Assembly (NCBI GenBank): GCA_013215145.1
Contig: JABSRP010000055.1
Coordinates: forward strand, 1 to 42,953
Length of the DNA stretch: 42,953 nucleotides
Direction: 5' to 3'
From: Pseudobacteriovorax sp.
GTDB lineage: Bacteria > Bdellovibrionota_B > Oligoflexia > Oligoflexales > Oligoflexaceae
The stretch's first letter is position 1. Every line of letters starts with the position of its first letter. The notes beneath the pieces were generated by a model. That model was not told the DNA's origin. It searched no databases and saw only the letters and a list, made by a program, of their open reading frames with translations. Positions 1 to 9,236 of the stretch are shown here, piece after piece. The position numbers were made by a program, and so were the translations under genes.

Positions 1-84
1 TCCGCTAACGCTTCGGATCACAAACGCCTATCCATCCTGCACCTGAAGGAGCAGGTTTTTCGGCGATTTCCGATAAAAGCTTGA
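1..84 (+). CDS. possible C-terminal tail of a gene entering from the left
   Basis: Frame 1 is open from the first base to a TGA at 82-84 and encodes 27 residues, ending in the basic stretch EQVFRRFPIKA. Nothing in it identifies a family. A weak hairpin (CCTGC at 36-40, GCAGG at 51-55, followed by five T) lies inside this stretch; if that is a terminator, the real gene ends before it and this reading is wrong. Weak call, made only because the window edge cuts the region. Confidence 0.2.
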   Translation, partial: SANASDHKRLSILHLKEQVFRRFPIKA

Positions 85-105
85 TAAATCCAAAAGAAAT
101 TTTGT

Positions 106-276
106 GTGTTTTGGACGCCGTCAGATCGGCCAGGAACTTACTCTCAAGCAAAGGTCGCTGAGATTTTCAGCAAGGTCCCCATTAAGGCTCCCATTATATT
201 TCCATGTTCAGCGAATGGACTCATTACAGAACAGTTGTTCTGTGGGTTGATTGACGAGGGATTGCTTCGGGGATAG
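106..276 (+). CDS. small ORF of 56 residues, unknown
   Basis: An open frame with a possible GTG start at 106 and a TAG at 274-276, 40 bp before the sigma-factor gene. The peptide has a varied, protein-like composition (for example TYSQAKVAEIFSKVPIKAP) rather than the low-complexity look of noise, but no ribosome-binding site is evident and I recognise no family. It could be a small gene, the remnant of a larger one, or chance. The rest of 1-316 shows nothing else. Confidence 0.2.
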   Translation: MFWTPSDRPGTYSQAKVAEIFSKVPIKAPIIFPCSANGLITEQLFCGLIDEGLLRG

Positions 277-316
277 CTTGGCCAAGTATTGGTGGGAAGC
301 TTAGACGGAGAACACT

Positions 317-826
317 GTGAAACACTATGAGCGATACTTTAAAGGTATTTACTTCGGCAACTACACATTTATTAAGTTTTTCCTCAAAAGGCAGAACGTC
401 CCCGAGGAGTTGGCAGAAGATTTAATCCAGGACGTGTTCCTAAAATACTTTCAAAAGCGTTATGAATTCACCGAAAGAGATGCGCGAAGATTTTTGATCA
501 CGTCTGTAAGAAATGCACTCATCGATGACTATCGCAAAGCAGTGCAAAGGAAAAAACTTTGCGACTCATCTAATTTTGAGTCTCTGCATTGTGAGACTAC
601 AAACCACGAACAAAAAGTAGAGTTAACGCGGATTGCTAGGACAATCACCGATCAGGCCAGGCGAGATAAACAGATGTGCTTTTATCTATTCTACGGGGCA
701 GGGTTTTCTGTGAAAAAAATCAGCCATGAACTGGGAAAACCCATCGGAACCGTATCATCACAAATTGCAAGAACACGAAGCCTCTATCGAAAAAAGTTTG
801 AGGCTCTTCGCCCCCAGGGGATTTAG
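317..826 (+). CDS. ECF-like sigma-70 family RNA polymerase sigma factor
   Basis: A 169-residue protein with the two conserved parts of a group 4 (ECF) sigma factor. Region 2 is visible around residues 32-75 (PEELAEDLIQDVFLKYF, then FLITSVRNALIDDYRK). Region 4 is near 120-160 (FYLFYGAGFSVKKISHEL, then GTVSSQIARTRSLYRKKF), the helix-turn-helix that reads the -35 element. It would direct core RNA polymerase to a small set of promoters. The start is a GTG at 317 with GGAG six bases upstream. No anti-sigma factor gene is adjacent: the next gene, on the other strand, is a secreted protease, so the control mechanism is not visible here. Confidence 0.85.
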   Translation: MKHYERYFKGIYFGNYTFIKFFLKRQNVPEELAEDLIQDVFLKYFQKRYEFTERDARRFLITSVRNALIDDYRKAVQRKKLCDSSNFESLHCETTNHEQKVELTRIARTITDQARRDKQMCFYLFYGAGFSVKKISHELGKPIGTVSSQIARTRSLYRKKFEALRPQGI

Positions 827-865
827 TCTCTGCAAAAAACAGCAGCAACTCAATCACCCCTTAGA

Positions 866-2104
866 TTACTCGGCAGAGCGAGCCACCCACCATTTGTCAG
901 ACCATGGGAGAAATAACTCTACTTGAATCCCATTTTGTCCAACCAACCTGAGTGCGATGTTCTGATCTCCTATTTTCACCGAACCTTTGGCAGGTGTAGT
1001 GGGAGGAACTTGGTCCAAGGGCAACCGCTCGAAGTAAGATGAGCTGTTAGGGAAAAGCCACTTTGTGTAAAGTCCAGGCGAAAAGCTTTGCCGCTTATGT
1101 GTCAAAGCTGTCTCAATATATCCTGGAAATACCTTGATATCCCTATCCTGTTCGTCCTTTAGTGCCAACTGAATCCGATGACTCGGCCGGGAAGGATGCT
1201 TTTCTCCAAGTGTCAAAACAAGCTTATGGCAGCCATTCGCTGGCAGTCCAAGACGCTGGCGTAACTTTGGAGGGATCTTTCGATTTGTCTGCATGCTCTG
1301 ATTTTGGCACACACCTGGTGATGATTGATTGGTCTTTTTCAGAATCTTCCGTGAGGATTCGCTCGAAAGATTCACCGATTCTCCAGATTTCAAACGGTAT
1401 GGCCAAAAATCATTTTCAATGTGTCCCCATAGGTGATCGGCTTGAAATTGATTATCTGTCAATAGATGGGCCACTTCCTCATACATAACAAATACAGAGT
1501 CATGGGGCATACCAAACATGTGCCCCATTTCATGGAGGAGCATATGCTTGATCTTTTTTCTATCGTTTGTAAAGTTTGCAACAAAAACATAGCCGCCATT
1601 GCGATAGTGGTTATGATCGTAGGCTTTTCTTATAGCAACTCCTAGGGACGATTCTTTAGAGCTGTAGAGGTAGTTTTGAATGGGCCCAATGATTTTTCCA
1701 AATACGAATCGTACTACAGAGTCTACTGATTCTGGGGGACAGGAGTCGAGCTCGATAAAATCCAGCGAGATACCGCGAGCCTTTCGATCTGGAAACTTGG
1801 GCATGCGATTGCCGCTTTGACTAGCACCAAACTTGGCTGCCTGTAGCCCATACCTAGCAAAAAACTGAGTCCATGCCCCAAGTGAGTTTTCGACCATTTG
1901 TCTTAAATCATTGTGGGAAAGCGGATAGTCAGCCGAGGAGACCACACAATATTTCACGGGATCCTGACCCAAGTTCCATATATTATCTAATTCACGAGTC
2001 ATATCACCGCCATTGCTTGACCAGCCGTTTCCTAAGCTAAACGTACTAATCATCTGAATGAGCAAACCGGCAAGAAGGCTTCGTTTTAAACTGATGATTT
2101 TCAT
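866..2104 (-). CDS. secreted zinc metalloprotease, matrixin-like (M10/metzincin motif)
   Basis: A 412-residue exported protein. The N-terminus (KRSLLAGLLIQMISTFSLG) is a signal peptide. Residues 191-201 read HEMGHMFGMPH, a full HExxHxxGxxH metzincin zinc site with H191, H195 and H201 as ligands and E192 as catalytic base; the following residues HDSVFVM supply a Met as expected for a Met-turn. It probably degrades extracellular or envelope proteins. The C-terminal about 200 residues are not recognised. AGGTAGGG precedes the ATG. It is divergent from the TIGR02147-type regulator at 2237, and a perfect palindrome lies in the shared upstream region, so it may be under that regulator. Confidence 0.75.
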   Translation of the reverse strand: MKIISLKRSLLAGLLIQMISTFSLGNGWSSNGGDMTRELDNIWNLGQDPVKYCVVSSADYPLSHNDLRQMVENSLGAWTQFFARYGLQAAKFGASQSGNRMPKFPDRKARGISLDFIELDSCPPESVDSVVRFVFGKIIGPIQNYLYSSKESSLGVAIRKAYDHNHYRNGGYVFVANFTNDRKKIKHMLLHEMGHMFGMPHDSVFVMYEEVAHLLTDNQFQADHLWGHIENDFWPYRLKSGESVNLSSESSRKILKKTNQSSPGVCQNQSMQTNRKIPPKLRQRLGLPANGCHKLVLTLGEKHPSRPSHRIQLALKDEQDRDIKVFPGYIETALTHKRQSFSPGLYTKWLFPNSSSYFERLPLDQVPPTTPAKGSVKIGDQNIALRLVGQNGIQVELFLPWSDKWWVARSAE

Positions 2105-2193
2105 GCTTTTCCCTACCTTGTATACTTTATTGACCTGGTTTTCTCATATTTAAGTTCAAGCGTAAATGAAAAACCCATTCACTTTGGCTTGCA

Positions 2194-2212
2194 GATGTAC
2201 TATGAGTACATC
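2194..2212. promoter_or_regulatory. palindromic putative operator GATGTACT-ATG-AGTACATC
   Basis: Perfect inverted repeat with 8-bp arms and a 3-bp spacer, located between the divergent metalloprotease gene (start 2104) and the regulator gene (start 2237). The core TGTACT-N3-AGTACA is found once more in the window at 3816-3830. The position 25 bp before the regulator suggests autoregulation; binding by that regulator is inference. Confidence 0.5.
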
Positions 2213-2236
2213 AGAACCAATTTGAGGTACTAGATT

Positions 2237-3052
2237 TTGATATATGCCATGCTCGACTATCGAGAGATCATAAAAAATGTGTGTGAAACTCGCTCGTTAA
2301 CATATAGGGATCTAGCGGAAAACTGTCAGATCCATGCGTCCTACTTTTCCCGGGTCATGCGAGAAAAAGCGGATTTTTCCCATGAGCAGGTATTCCTTAT
2401 CTGCCAGTACTTGGGATTTGAGGACGATGAGCTGGACTATTTGCTAACCCTCAGAGACGCCCAAACTAGTAGCCAACACGAGCACGCCTCTTACTGCTGG
2501 CGCAAAGCCAAAGCATTACAAGACAAACACAGCAAAACCGGCAAGCGACTTAAGAAGACCGAAGAGCCTGACCCCACTCATATAGACGAGTATTACAAGA
2601 GCTCGTGGACCGCAATTATCCATATGTATCTCAGCATCGATCGATTTCGCCTTCAACCAGAGACGATTGCTAAACATCTAAACCTGTCGCCCAAAATGGT
2701 GGAGCGGGAGTTGTCGCTGTTAAAAAAGCTGAAAATCATTTACATGAAAAACGGGCATCTTCAGCTATCCAATAAACGAATTCACCTGGAAGCTGACTCT
2801 CCCCTCTCGCAAAGGAACCACATCAATTGGAGGCTACAGGCTCTCACGTCCCTTTCAGAAACCAGGACCAAGGATTCTGACTATCACATGTCAGCGGTTT
2901 TTAGTGCAACGGAAACGGGAAAACGAAAAATCAGAGAAAAGTACAAAGAGTTCGTTGCTGAGGCTCAGAAAATCGCCGAAGAGGCCGGCACCGGCGAAGA
3001 GGTTTATGCTATTAGCTTTGACCTCTTCGACCTGCTACCTGCCGAAGACTAA
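2237..3052 (+). CDS. TIGR02147/DUF4423-type transcriptional regulator
   Basis: A 271-residue protein with an N-terminal XRE-like helix-turn-helix (about residues 20-60: SLTYRDLAENCQIHASYFSR) and a C-terminal domain matching the plan of TIGR02147 proteins (second winged-helix-like stretch LQPETIAKHLNLSPKMVERE at about 138-157, and the ending EVYAISFDLFDLLP). TIGR02147 proteins form paralogous groups in Bdellovibrio and Fibrobacter and are presumed DNA-binding regulators. The given start is a TTG nine bases after TGAGG; an ATG at 2249 is the alternative and removes only four residues. A palindrome lies just upstream. Likely targets are the flanking secreted protease and the secreted protein at 3080-3706, which has the same palindrome in its promoter region. 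Confidence 0.75.
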   Translation: MIYAMLDYREIIKNVCETRSLTYRDLAENCQIHASYFSRVMREKADFSHEQVFLICQYLGFEDDELDYLLTLRDAQTSSQHEHASYCWRKAKALQDKHSKTGKRLKKTEEPDPTHIDEYYKSSWTAIIHMYLSIDRFRLQPETIAKHLNLSPKMVERELSLLKKLKIIYMKNGHLQLSNKRIHLEADSPLSQRNHINWRLQALTSLSETRTKDSDYHMSAVFSATETGKRKIREKYKEFVAEAQKIAEEAGTGEEVYAISFDLFDLLPAED

Positions 3053-3079
3053 GCTTGCCAAGAACTTTCGCTTTTGGAA

Positions 3080-3706
3080 TTAGCGAAGCACTGGTACGAT
3101 AAACTCACCTGTTGGTGGAGTGAAGCCCCTAACGCGGCGGCACTTGAGTCCAAGCCCATTCACCTCATCATCGGTAGAGTGGATAACAAGTTTTGTGGCC
3201 ACCTGTCCGTAAGGACAAAAAACAGCCGCATGCCACGTCTTACAATTTGATCGGCTAAAGGATTCGTAGCCTGTTTGGTAGAGAAGATCGCCATCTTCTT
3301 GGACTTCTGCTCCGTAGAGTCTTATGCCCTTCATTCTGTGATTGGACTTATTGTTGGTACAGACTTGAATACCCCTGACTTTAATCCTACTTAGATTCGA
3401 CCAACCAACCACTTTAGGCGCTGATGTTGTGATGCAGTTATCCCAAGTAGTAGTCAGACTATCACCATTTCCAGCAAGGTCTCCCTTAGAAATGGTCAAA
3501 TCACATGGTCGATCGTAACGCTCACCTGCAAAGATGAGGCTAAGGGCATGCTCATCACTGGCAGCACCACGATTGTCTACCTGACTCCCAATAAAACCCG
3601 AAATCGCTGTAGGTGTAAGACCTTTTTCTAGTTCTGCCCTAGCAAAAGCGGTAACAGAAGCGCATCCTAAAATTGTCGACATCATAAGTGTTTGCCATCG
3701 TTTCAT
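3080..3706 (-). CDS. secreted protein of unknown function
   Basis: A 208-residue protein with a clear signal peptide (MKRWQTLMMSTILGCASVTAFA). The mature part contains seven cysteines and repeated hydrophobic motifs of the type RGIQVC, KGIRLYG, GLGLKCRRV, which resemble beta-prism proteins such as the vitelline membrane outer layer protein VMO-I; that resemblance is weak and only by eye. AGGAG lies seven bases before the ATG. It is a single gene. The 322-bp gap upstream (3707-4028) holds one copy of the TGTACT palindrome, a GC-rich small hairpin (GCCCGGCGGGC near 3731) and otherwise nothing I can name. Confidence 0.6.
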   Translation of the reverse strand: MKRWQTLMMSTILGCASVTAFARAELEKGLTPTAISGFIGSQVDNRGAASDEHALSLIFAGERYDRPCDLTISKGDLAGNGDSLTTTWDNCITTSAPKVVGWSNLSRIKVRGIQVCTNNKSNHRMKGIRLYGAEVQEDGDLLYQTGYESFSRSNCKTWHAAVFCPYGQVATKLVIHSTDDEVNGLGLKCRRVRGFTPPTGEFIVPVLR

Positions 3707-3815
3707 AACTTTCTCCTAAAGTGTGTTTTTGCCCGGCGGGCTTTGCTTGATGGCTGGACACTAAAAAAAGTTAGCAAGACGGACTAGGAATTTGAAATCA
3801 AGATTTTTCGGTTTC

Positions 3816-3830
3816 TGTACTTCCAGTACA
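3816..3830. promoter_or_regulatory. second TGTACT-N3-AGTACA palindrome, putative operator
   Basis: Perfect 6-bp arms with spacer TCC, same arms as the site at 2194-2212. It lies 110 bp upstream of the secreted-protein gene that starts at 3706 on the minus strand and about 200 bp before the cytochrome-like gene at 4029. Confidence 0.45.
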
Positions 3831-4028
3831 TGGAAATGTCGTATGAGAGATCTATCTAGCTGAAATTAATTCGGCTTGTCGGCGCGTAGAAGGTTTGAAT
3901 ATATCAAAAAAAAGCCCACAACTCGATGTTTTTAAGTTTTACCAATTGATTTTTCATCAATAGCCAAGTGAATTGGGATCAACTAATCCTGCAATGAATG
4001 AGACCTATAAATAGATTAGGAGGGGATT

Positions 4029-5552
4029 ATGAAACTTATCACCACACTGCTAGCTCTAGCGGTTATGTCTTTAAGTGGATGGAGTGCCCCGAAAGAGTTT
4101 ACTGATTATGGCTACAGCTTTCGAGGTAATCAACTCAGAATAGACAACCTCGTTCCCCCATCAAGGATGACCATCGACGAACTGAGCCTGATGGCAGAGT
4201 CTTCTACTGATATCAATGATTTTATGTCACGGTTATTTCGCGCCTCACCGGTTCTTCGGGATAATTTTGTGATGATGCATACCACTGGTAGTTTGCAGCG
4301 AGCTAGCTTCGATGCCCCTAGGGTGATAGTCTTTGGCGACGGGTACTTCATAAGCTTTAATACGACCCAGGGGGCAAAGCCTACAGTTGAGGTCATCGCT
4401 CTTAATGATGACTATGAGTTCACCTTCCTTGATCTCGATTTCTCTCGATCTAATACTGTAGAAAAAGATCCCGAGGTCTGCGCAGGTTGCCATGGGAACA
4501 ATGCTCTTCCGATCTGGGAGCCCTATGATTTTTGGCCAAACGCCTACGGCAGTCATATCTCTCGGTTTGGAACGACAAAAGAGAGGGATCTGTACAATCA
4601 ACTCGTGAGCAGAAGCGATGGAGTATTCCAGTACCTCCGCTTTGCTCCCATCAGAAACAACTTCAATGGTGTCGTAGAATCTTTTACCCAATACGCCTAC
4701 GGACTTGGTATGTTGGCTATGGTGAAACAATGGTCAAGGCAAGCTGAGCGTTTAGATCCTTATTTTTATGCGATGTTAGGAGCTCTTGAAGGATGCTTTA
4801 ATTTTGGCTCAGTAGACGCGGCTAGTTCTGATCTCAAAACCTTTTTTCCAAGGTCTCACCATGCCGTCATAGATCGGGAGTTTCTCCGATACGTGGAGCA
4901 AACGCGGACTGAGCGTCAAGCCTTTAAGAATTATCTCATCGGTAAATATGATCGAAATTTCGATGGTAGCCCAACCCTATTTCCCATCGATCATAATAGG
5001 CTCATCGATGAAGTCATGCCAGTAGCCACCTTAAAATTCCTATTTGACAAACGCGGACTAGTCTTTGAGTCTTTCATGATGAGCCAAGGGCAGAACCCTG
5101 GATTTTTACAGGTACCAGGAAATTTCGAAAAAACGCTACAGTCAGCGATGTTTGCCTACGACGAAACCATCATGTCTGCCTTAAATCCAGACATCACAGA
5201 TTTTTTCGGATTTTCTTGGCCATTTTTTGACTGCGAAACCCTAAAGTCTGAAAGCCTTCAGGCTACCGCGGACGAAACCTTCGTCTTGCCACCGGTGGCC
5301 GGCGTTGAGGCCACACCTCGCTCATCAATCGGTTTGTGTATTGACTGTCATGTAAAAAGTCGTACGACAGCGCCGTTCATCCCCTTCGATGACTCTATGG
5401 CTCTAAGAGAGTGGCTACTCTCAGGAGGACAAGAAAAGGTCGTCGACCGGCTGCAAAGGGATGGTTTCGGAAAAATGCCACCAAACGATGAGATTACTGA
5501 AGATGACAAAAAAGTCTTGATCGAGGTATTTGAAACCCTAACATCCAGATAG
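4029..5552 (+). CDS. secreted diheme cytochrome c-like protein
   Basis: A 507-residue protein with a signal peptide (MKLITTLLALAVMSLSGWSA) and two CxxCH haem-attachment sites: CAGCH at 151-155 and CIDCH at 437-441. After the second there is GKMPPNDE, a plausible distal methionine ligand, so the C-terminal part looks like a class I cytochrome c domain. The roughly 280 residues between the haem sites are not recognised. The protein should be periplasmic and redox-active, but neither partner nor substrate can be read from the neighbours. AGGAGG precedes the ATG at good spacing. It might form a unit with the following lipoprotein gene (gap 86 bp). Confidence 0.75.
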   Translation: MKLITTLLALAVMSLSGWSAPKEFTDYGYSFRGNQLRIDNLVPPSRMTIDELSLMAESSTDINDFMSRLFRASPVLRDNFVMMHTTGSLQRASFDAPRVIVFGDGYFISFNTTQGAKPTVEVIALNDDYEFTFLDLDFSRSNTVEKDPEVCAGCHGNNALPIWEPYDFWPNAYGSHISRFGTTKERDLYNQLVSRSDGVFQYLRFAPIRNNFNGVVESFTQYAYGLGMLAMVKQWSRQAERLDPYFYAMLGALEGCFNFGSVDAASSDLKTFFPRSHHAVIDREFLRYVEQTRTERQAFKNYLIGKYDRNFDGSPTLFPIDHNRLIDEVMPVATLKFLFDKRGLVFESFMMSQGQNPGFLQVPGNFEKTLQSAMFAYDETIMSALNPDITDFFGFSWPFFDCETLKSESLQATADETFVLPPVAGVEATPRSSIGLCIDCHVKSRTTAPFIPFDDSMALREWLLSGGQEKVVDRLQRDGFGKMPPNDEITEDDKKVLIEVFETLTSR

Positions 5553-5638
5553 AGAGAAAATATCCAGCATTCATTTTCTTTTTCCAAGACCGATATGATC
5601 ATAGTTTAATAGACCTAAATCACTCTTTTGGAAAGACT

Positions 5639-7801
5639 ATGAATAGCTGGGTAAACTTAAGTATTTTTTCAGTGTTCCTGGGCGTCGGCTTGCTTATCGC
5701 CTGTAAATCTACCGAACAGAAAAAAAGCCAAACCTCACAACAATCGGTCTTTACCCTAGAGACCAACGGGTTTAATCCCGGCTGCTATACCATCGCCTCT
5801 GACAATGGTAAACAATTCTGGAAGCGATCTAGAGCGGGGACCTACTCCAGAACCAGCAAACGCTCGGATGCTGAGATATTCTATATAGCCCCCGTGTTTG
5901 AAGAGGGACTGATTCTACTCGACAACAAAGATCATTATGTCAGCATCGGCTCTCGTGGACTCCTCATGGAGACTGAGCAACCCGATCAGAACGCCGAATG
6001 GCGATTCGTCGCCCAATCCAATGGTCTCCATCAGCTATTTCATATTGCCAGCAATAAGCCAGTAGCTAGACAAATCTTTAATCGCCTGGGAACGACAGAC
6101 ATACCAAGTAAAGCTCTGGATCTCACAGTTGCAAAAGTAAATAGTGGATGTACCGACTTAAGAAAGGACGAGCCCTCGTTGAGCTACACAGCTTACCGAG
6201 ACCCACCCTCTAAATCTGTGAACGAGCCCATTCACGGTTACATGGATATGCATCTTCATCTTTTTTCCAATTTAGCCTTTAACGGAAACGTCATCTCTGG
6301 AGCTCCCTTTGACAAATACGGTATCAGGCAAGCCTTAGACTCTTGCCGATTCGAGCATGGCCGTAACGGATTGCTTGATACATCAGGGATTGTCCAGCGG
6401 GAGAAAATTGCACATAGCACGTCGGGGTTTCCTAAGTTTTCCGAATGGCCCAACTGGGACGGCTACTCCCACCAAACAGCCTATTACCGCTGGCTCAGGA
6501 GAGCTCACAAATCTGGTCTCAAAATCGTTAATATGCTAGCGACCAATAACAGTGTGGTTTGCAAACTGTCCAACGGCGACCTTCCTTGCTCAGACATGGA
6601 AGCTGTTGATAGGCAGATCGCAGGTGCTTTTAAACTAGTAGATTTTCTCGACTGGCAAGCTGGAGGCAAAGGCCTTGGATGACTGCAGATTGCTAGAAGC
6701 CCCGCTGAGGCCCGAAACCTGATCAGCCAGGGCAAAATGGTAATGATTTTGGGTATCGAAGTACCTAGCCTGTTTGAATGCCACGTTGGTAAATGCAATC
6801 AAAGTATCATAGATCAAGAGCTCGATCGCTATTATGCCAGGGGCATTCGCTATATTTTCCCCGTACAGGCCATCGACAATGCCTTTGGCGGTGCAGCCCT
6901 TTTTACAAACTTCTACAACATCGTTAACAAGGAGGTGAATGGAACCTATTTCAATCTGATTCCCTGCGAAGCCTCAGGATTTTCGAGAAATCAAGTCAAT
7001 TTTGACGGCAACTTTACCCAACTTCAACGAATCACCAACCAAGTTGTGACGGGGAGTGAGACGGCCCCCAACTATCCTCCGTCTGATTCTGGGTATTGCA
7101 ATTCACGAGGCCTCACTCCGTTGGGAGAGTATCTCATTCGTGGATTGATGCGGAGAGGGATGTTTGTTGATATCGATCACATGAGTGCTGTTATGGTGAG
7201 ACAGGTCAGACAAATCGCTCAGGCTGAAAATTACCCCTTGATGTCATCTCACTCTGGTTTTATCGATCTCTATGAATCCAGAGCCGAGCACCTACGCACC
7301 TCTCAGGACGTGGAGAGCATCCGAGATACCGGCGGCGTGATTGGTCCCATTTCCCATCAAAAAAAGTTCAATGAAGCCTATCGGAATCCCGACGAGTGCC
7401 CAGGGTCGTCCCGATCCTTTGCCACGGTGTTTCGCTACCTCAAAGGATTTTTTGTTGCTAAAGACCTACCTCCTGCTATCGCCATCGGCACTGACGCCAA
7501 TGGTTATGCCTTAGTTCTCGGGCCAAGATTTGGCGATGAGGCCTGCGAAGGGGGCTCTAATTCTCAGGCGAACCCCGTAACCTACCCCTTCGATAGCCTC
7601 GACAAAAATGGATACTTTACTCCCCTAAAAACCGGCGATCGCACCTTTGACTACAACACCGAAGGGCTGGCCACCGTTGCTTTGCTCCCAGAGTTCACCC
7701 AGGACTTAGGCAGAACCGGTATGCACAAAGAGGACCTAACAGATTTTTTCAATTCGGCAGAACAATTTATTCGCGCATGGGAAAAGATAGAAGCACGTTA
7801 G
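5639..7801 (+). pseudogene. lipoprotein with amidohydrolase/membrane-dipeptidase-like domain, interrupted by in-frame TGA
   Basis: One reading frame of 721 codons with a single TGA at 6680-6682; the two halves are in the same frame. The N-terminus has a lipobox (LLIAC, C22), then a region of about 130 residues reminiscent of a beta-trefoil fold, then a metal-dependent hydrolase domain: an HLH pair at residues 205-207 (GYMDMHLHLF), DIDHMS and SSHSGF further on, and IGTDANG near the end. These fit the TIM-barrel amidohydrolase group, close to peptidase M19 (dipeptidases). The stop replaces the residue in GKGLG-stop-LQIARSPAEAR, where Trp (TGG) would suit the family pattern. The result would be a truncated lipoprotein unless TGA is read through or is a sequencing error. 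Confidence 0.7.
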
Positions 7802-7818
7802 CACATACCTCTAAGATA

Positions 7819-8817
7819 TTATCTACCTGGAAGACGAATACCAAGGTAGCTCACATAATTCCAAACGCTAGGAGTAGCACAGGTATTGGATGCCTGAAGA
7901 TCAACATACTCCCCAGGGGCAACCCACATAGACAGGGGAATCAACTGATCTCCAGTCCTTAATCGATCACCACAAAAAGACCCTAAGACCTGCTCACAGG
8001 CAGCGTCCTCACAAACCCTTAAGCAAGCTTTTTCAATCTGTTTCTTACCAGGGGATACAGCATAGGTACGAATTGAAGTGATCTCTAAGCCACTTCCCGT
8101 ATCGTTGCGCCAAGGACCAGACCAGGTACGACGATAGCGAGGATCTTCGATATCGATTGGATAGCCCTGGCAGCGCATCACGCGATCCTGCTTGGGCAAT
8201 CGTAGGATTCCATTGATTTCTGACAGATCCTCGTCGATGTGGACGCGATAGGTCATCGGTGTTTCGTTGTGAGGATAGTTGGGATCACGTTTTAAACAGC
8301 CATTAGCCCCGATCAATAAAATCTCATCGCCAGCTTTTATCTCTAAGTCAAGATCAAGCAATGGGGGAATCGTAGGACTGCCCGGAAGCTTTGCAGAAAA
8401 TGCCAGCTCACCCAAATTAAAGGTTTTTTGTCCCACCAAATTAGGAAAACTTTTGTAGAATTTTTCTGCCTGGCTTCGCTCTGAACTTCCTGGCGTTAGG
8501 AAGTCTGTGTGCCAAGGATCTCTTTGGCTGTTGGCCGCAATATTGCGCGCGATACCAAATTCGGCAAAGCAGCTTTTATTATCTCCAGCAAACCAAGGGA
8601 TCGAGACAGAACGAAGGCGAAAGGATTTTCCAGTAGTATTTGTTATGCGTGCGGCAATCTGCTTACCGTCACCAATATCGTACACTCCTGCCTTCACGTC
8701 ACAGCGAAGCTCTTTTCCCTTCACCTCACAAGGTAGGCTAGCTGAAAAGGCTGCCGTCCCCAAAAAAGTCAACGAGCTTAGAAGCCATTGAAGGTACTTA
8801 GCGAATCTGCAGTGCAT
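7819..8817 (-). CDS. secreted protein of unknown function
   Basis: A 332-residue protein starting with a basic segment and a hydrophobic signal sequence ending near AAFSA. The mature protein has about twelve cysteines in CxxxC-type clusters (for example ACLRVCEDAACEQ), so it is probably disulphide-bonded outside the cytoplasm, and it looks all-beta. I do not recognise a family. AGGAG sits ten bases before the ATG. It converges with the interrupted dipeptidase-like gene, the stops being 17 bp apart, so the two share no transcript. The upstream gap (8818-9236) holds the first variable-arm hairpin element. Confidence 0.6.
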   Translation of the reverse strand: MHCRFAKYLQWLLSSLTFLGTAAFSASLPCEVKGKELRCDVKAGVYDIGDGKQIAARITNTTGKSFRLRSVSIPWFAGDNKSCFAEFGIARNIAANSQRDPWHTDFLTPGSSERSQAEKFYKSFPNLVGQKTFNLGELAFSAKLPGSPTIPPLLDLDLEIKAGDEILLIGANGCLKRDPNYPHNETPMTYRVHIDEDLSEINGILRLPKQDRVMRCQGYPIDIEDPRYRRTWSGPWRNDTGSGLEITSIRTYAVSPGKKQIEKACLRVCEDAACEQVLGSFCGDRLRTGDQLIPLSMWVAPGEYVDLQASNTCATPSVWNYVSYLGIRLPGR

Positions 8818-9037
8818 AGTCTATGACTCCTATAGGCAATTCAGGACAAGAGTAGGAACTAACAAAGCCAAAAAGACAATACAATAGTCCTAGGATGGAA
8901 TCAACGACCCAATACGTATTTTATAAGTCTCGAGTGATATTTTTTATACTACTTTGTATGGAAACGCTGTTTAAGATCATACCCCAACTACAATAAATGA
9001 AAAACATTTTCTGGTTCTGGAGCCGTAGCTATTTTAT

Positions 9038-9173
9038 GATCTCTCCGCAAATCATCATTGTTAGTTCTTGTTAAAACTTATGAAGCCAATCCAAAATTGT
9101 GGGTCAGCGGTAAAGTTTTTGTTAAGGCGTAATGTTTTAACAAGAACTAACAATGATGATTTGCGGAGAGATC
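9038..9173 (+). repeat. variable-arm/conserved-loop hairpin element, copy 1
   Basis: Arms 9038-9077 and 9134-9173 are a perfect 40-bp inverted repeat. The 56-nt loop (9078-9133) begins TTATGAAGCCAATCC and ends AAGGCGTAAT, flanked by AAAAC and GTTTT. Loop edges match the four other copies in the window; arm sequence does not. The element lies in the 419-bp gap between two minus-strand secreted-protein genes. Confidence 0.85.
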
Positions 9174-9236
9174 TTACTAAATATCTAAACCACAGAGAAA
9201 GGACTGGGTCCCTTCCCTGTTACAAGCGATCTGTTT

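Noticed and set aside
6680..6682. TGA read as Trp (alternative code) or as selenocysteine
   Set aside because: The other interrupted genes have TAA and TAG, TGA is used as a normal stop in the window, and no selenocysteine insertion hairpin is evident after the codon.
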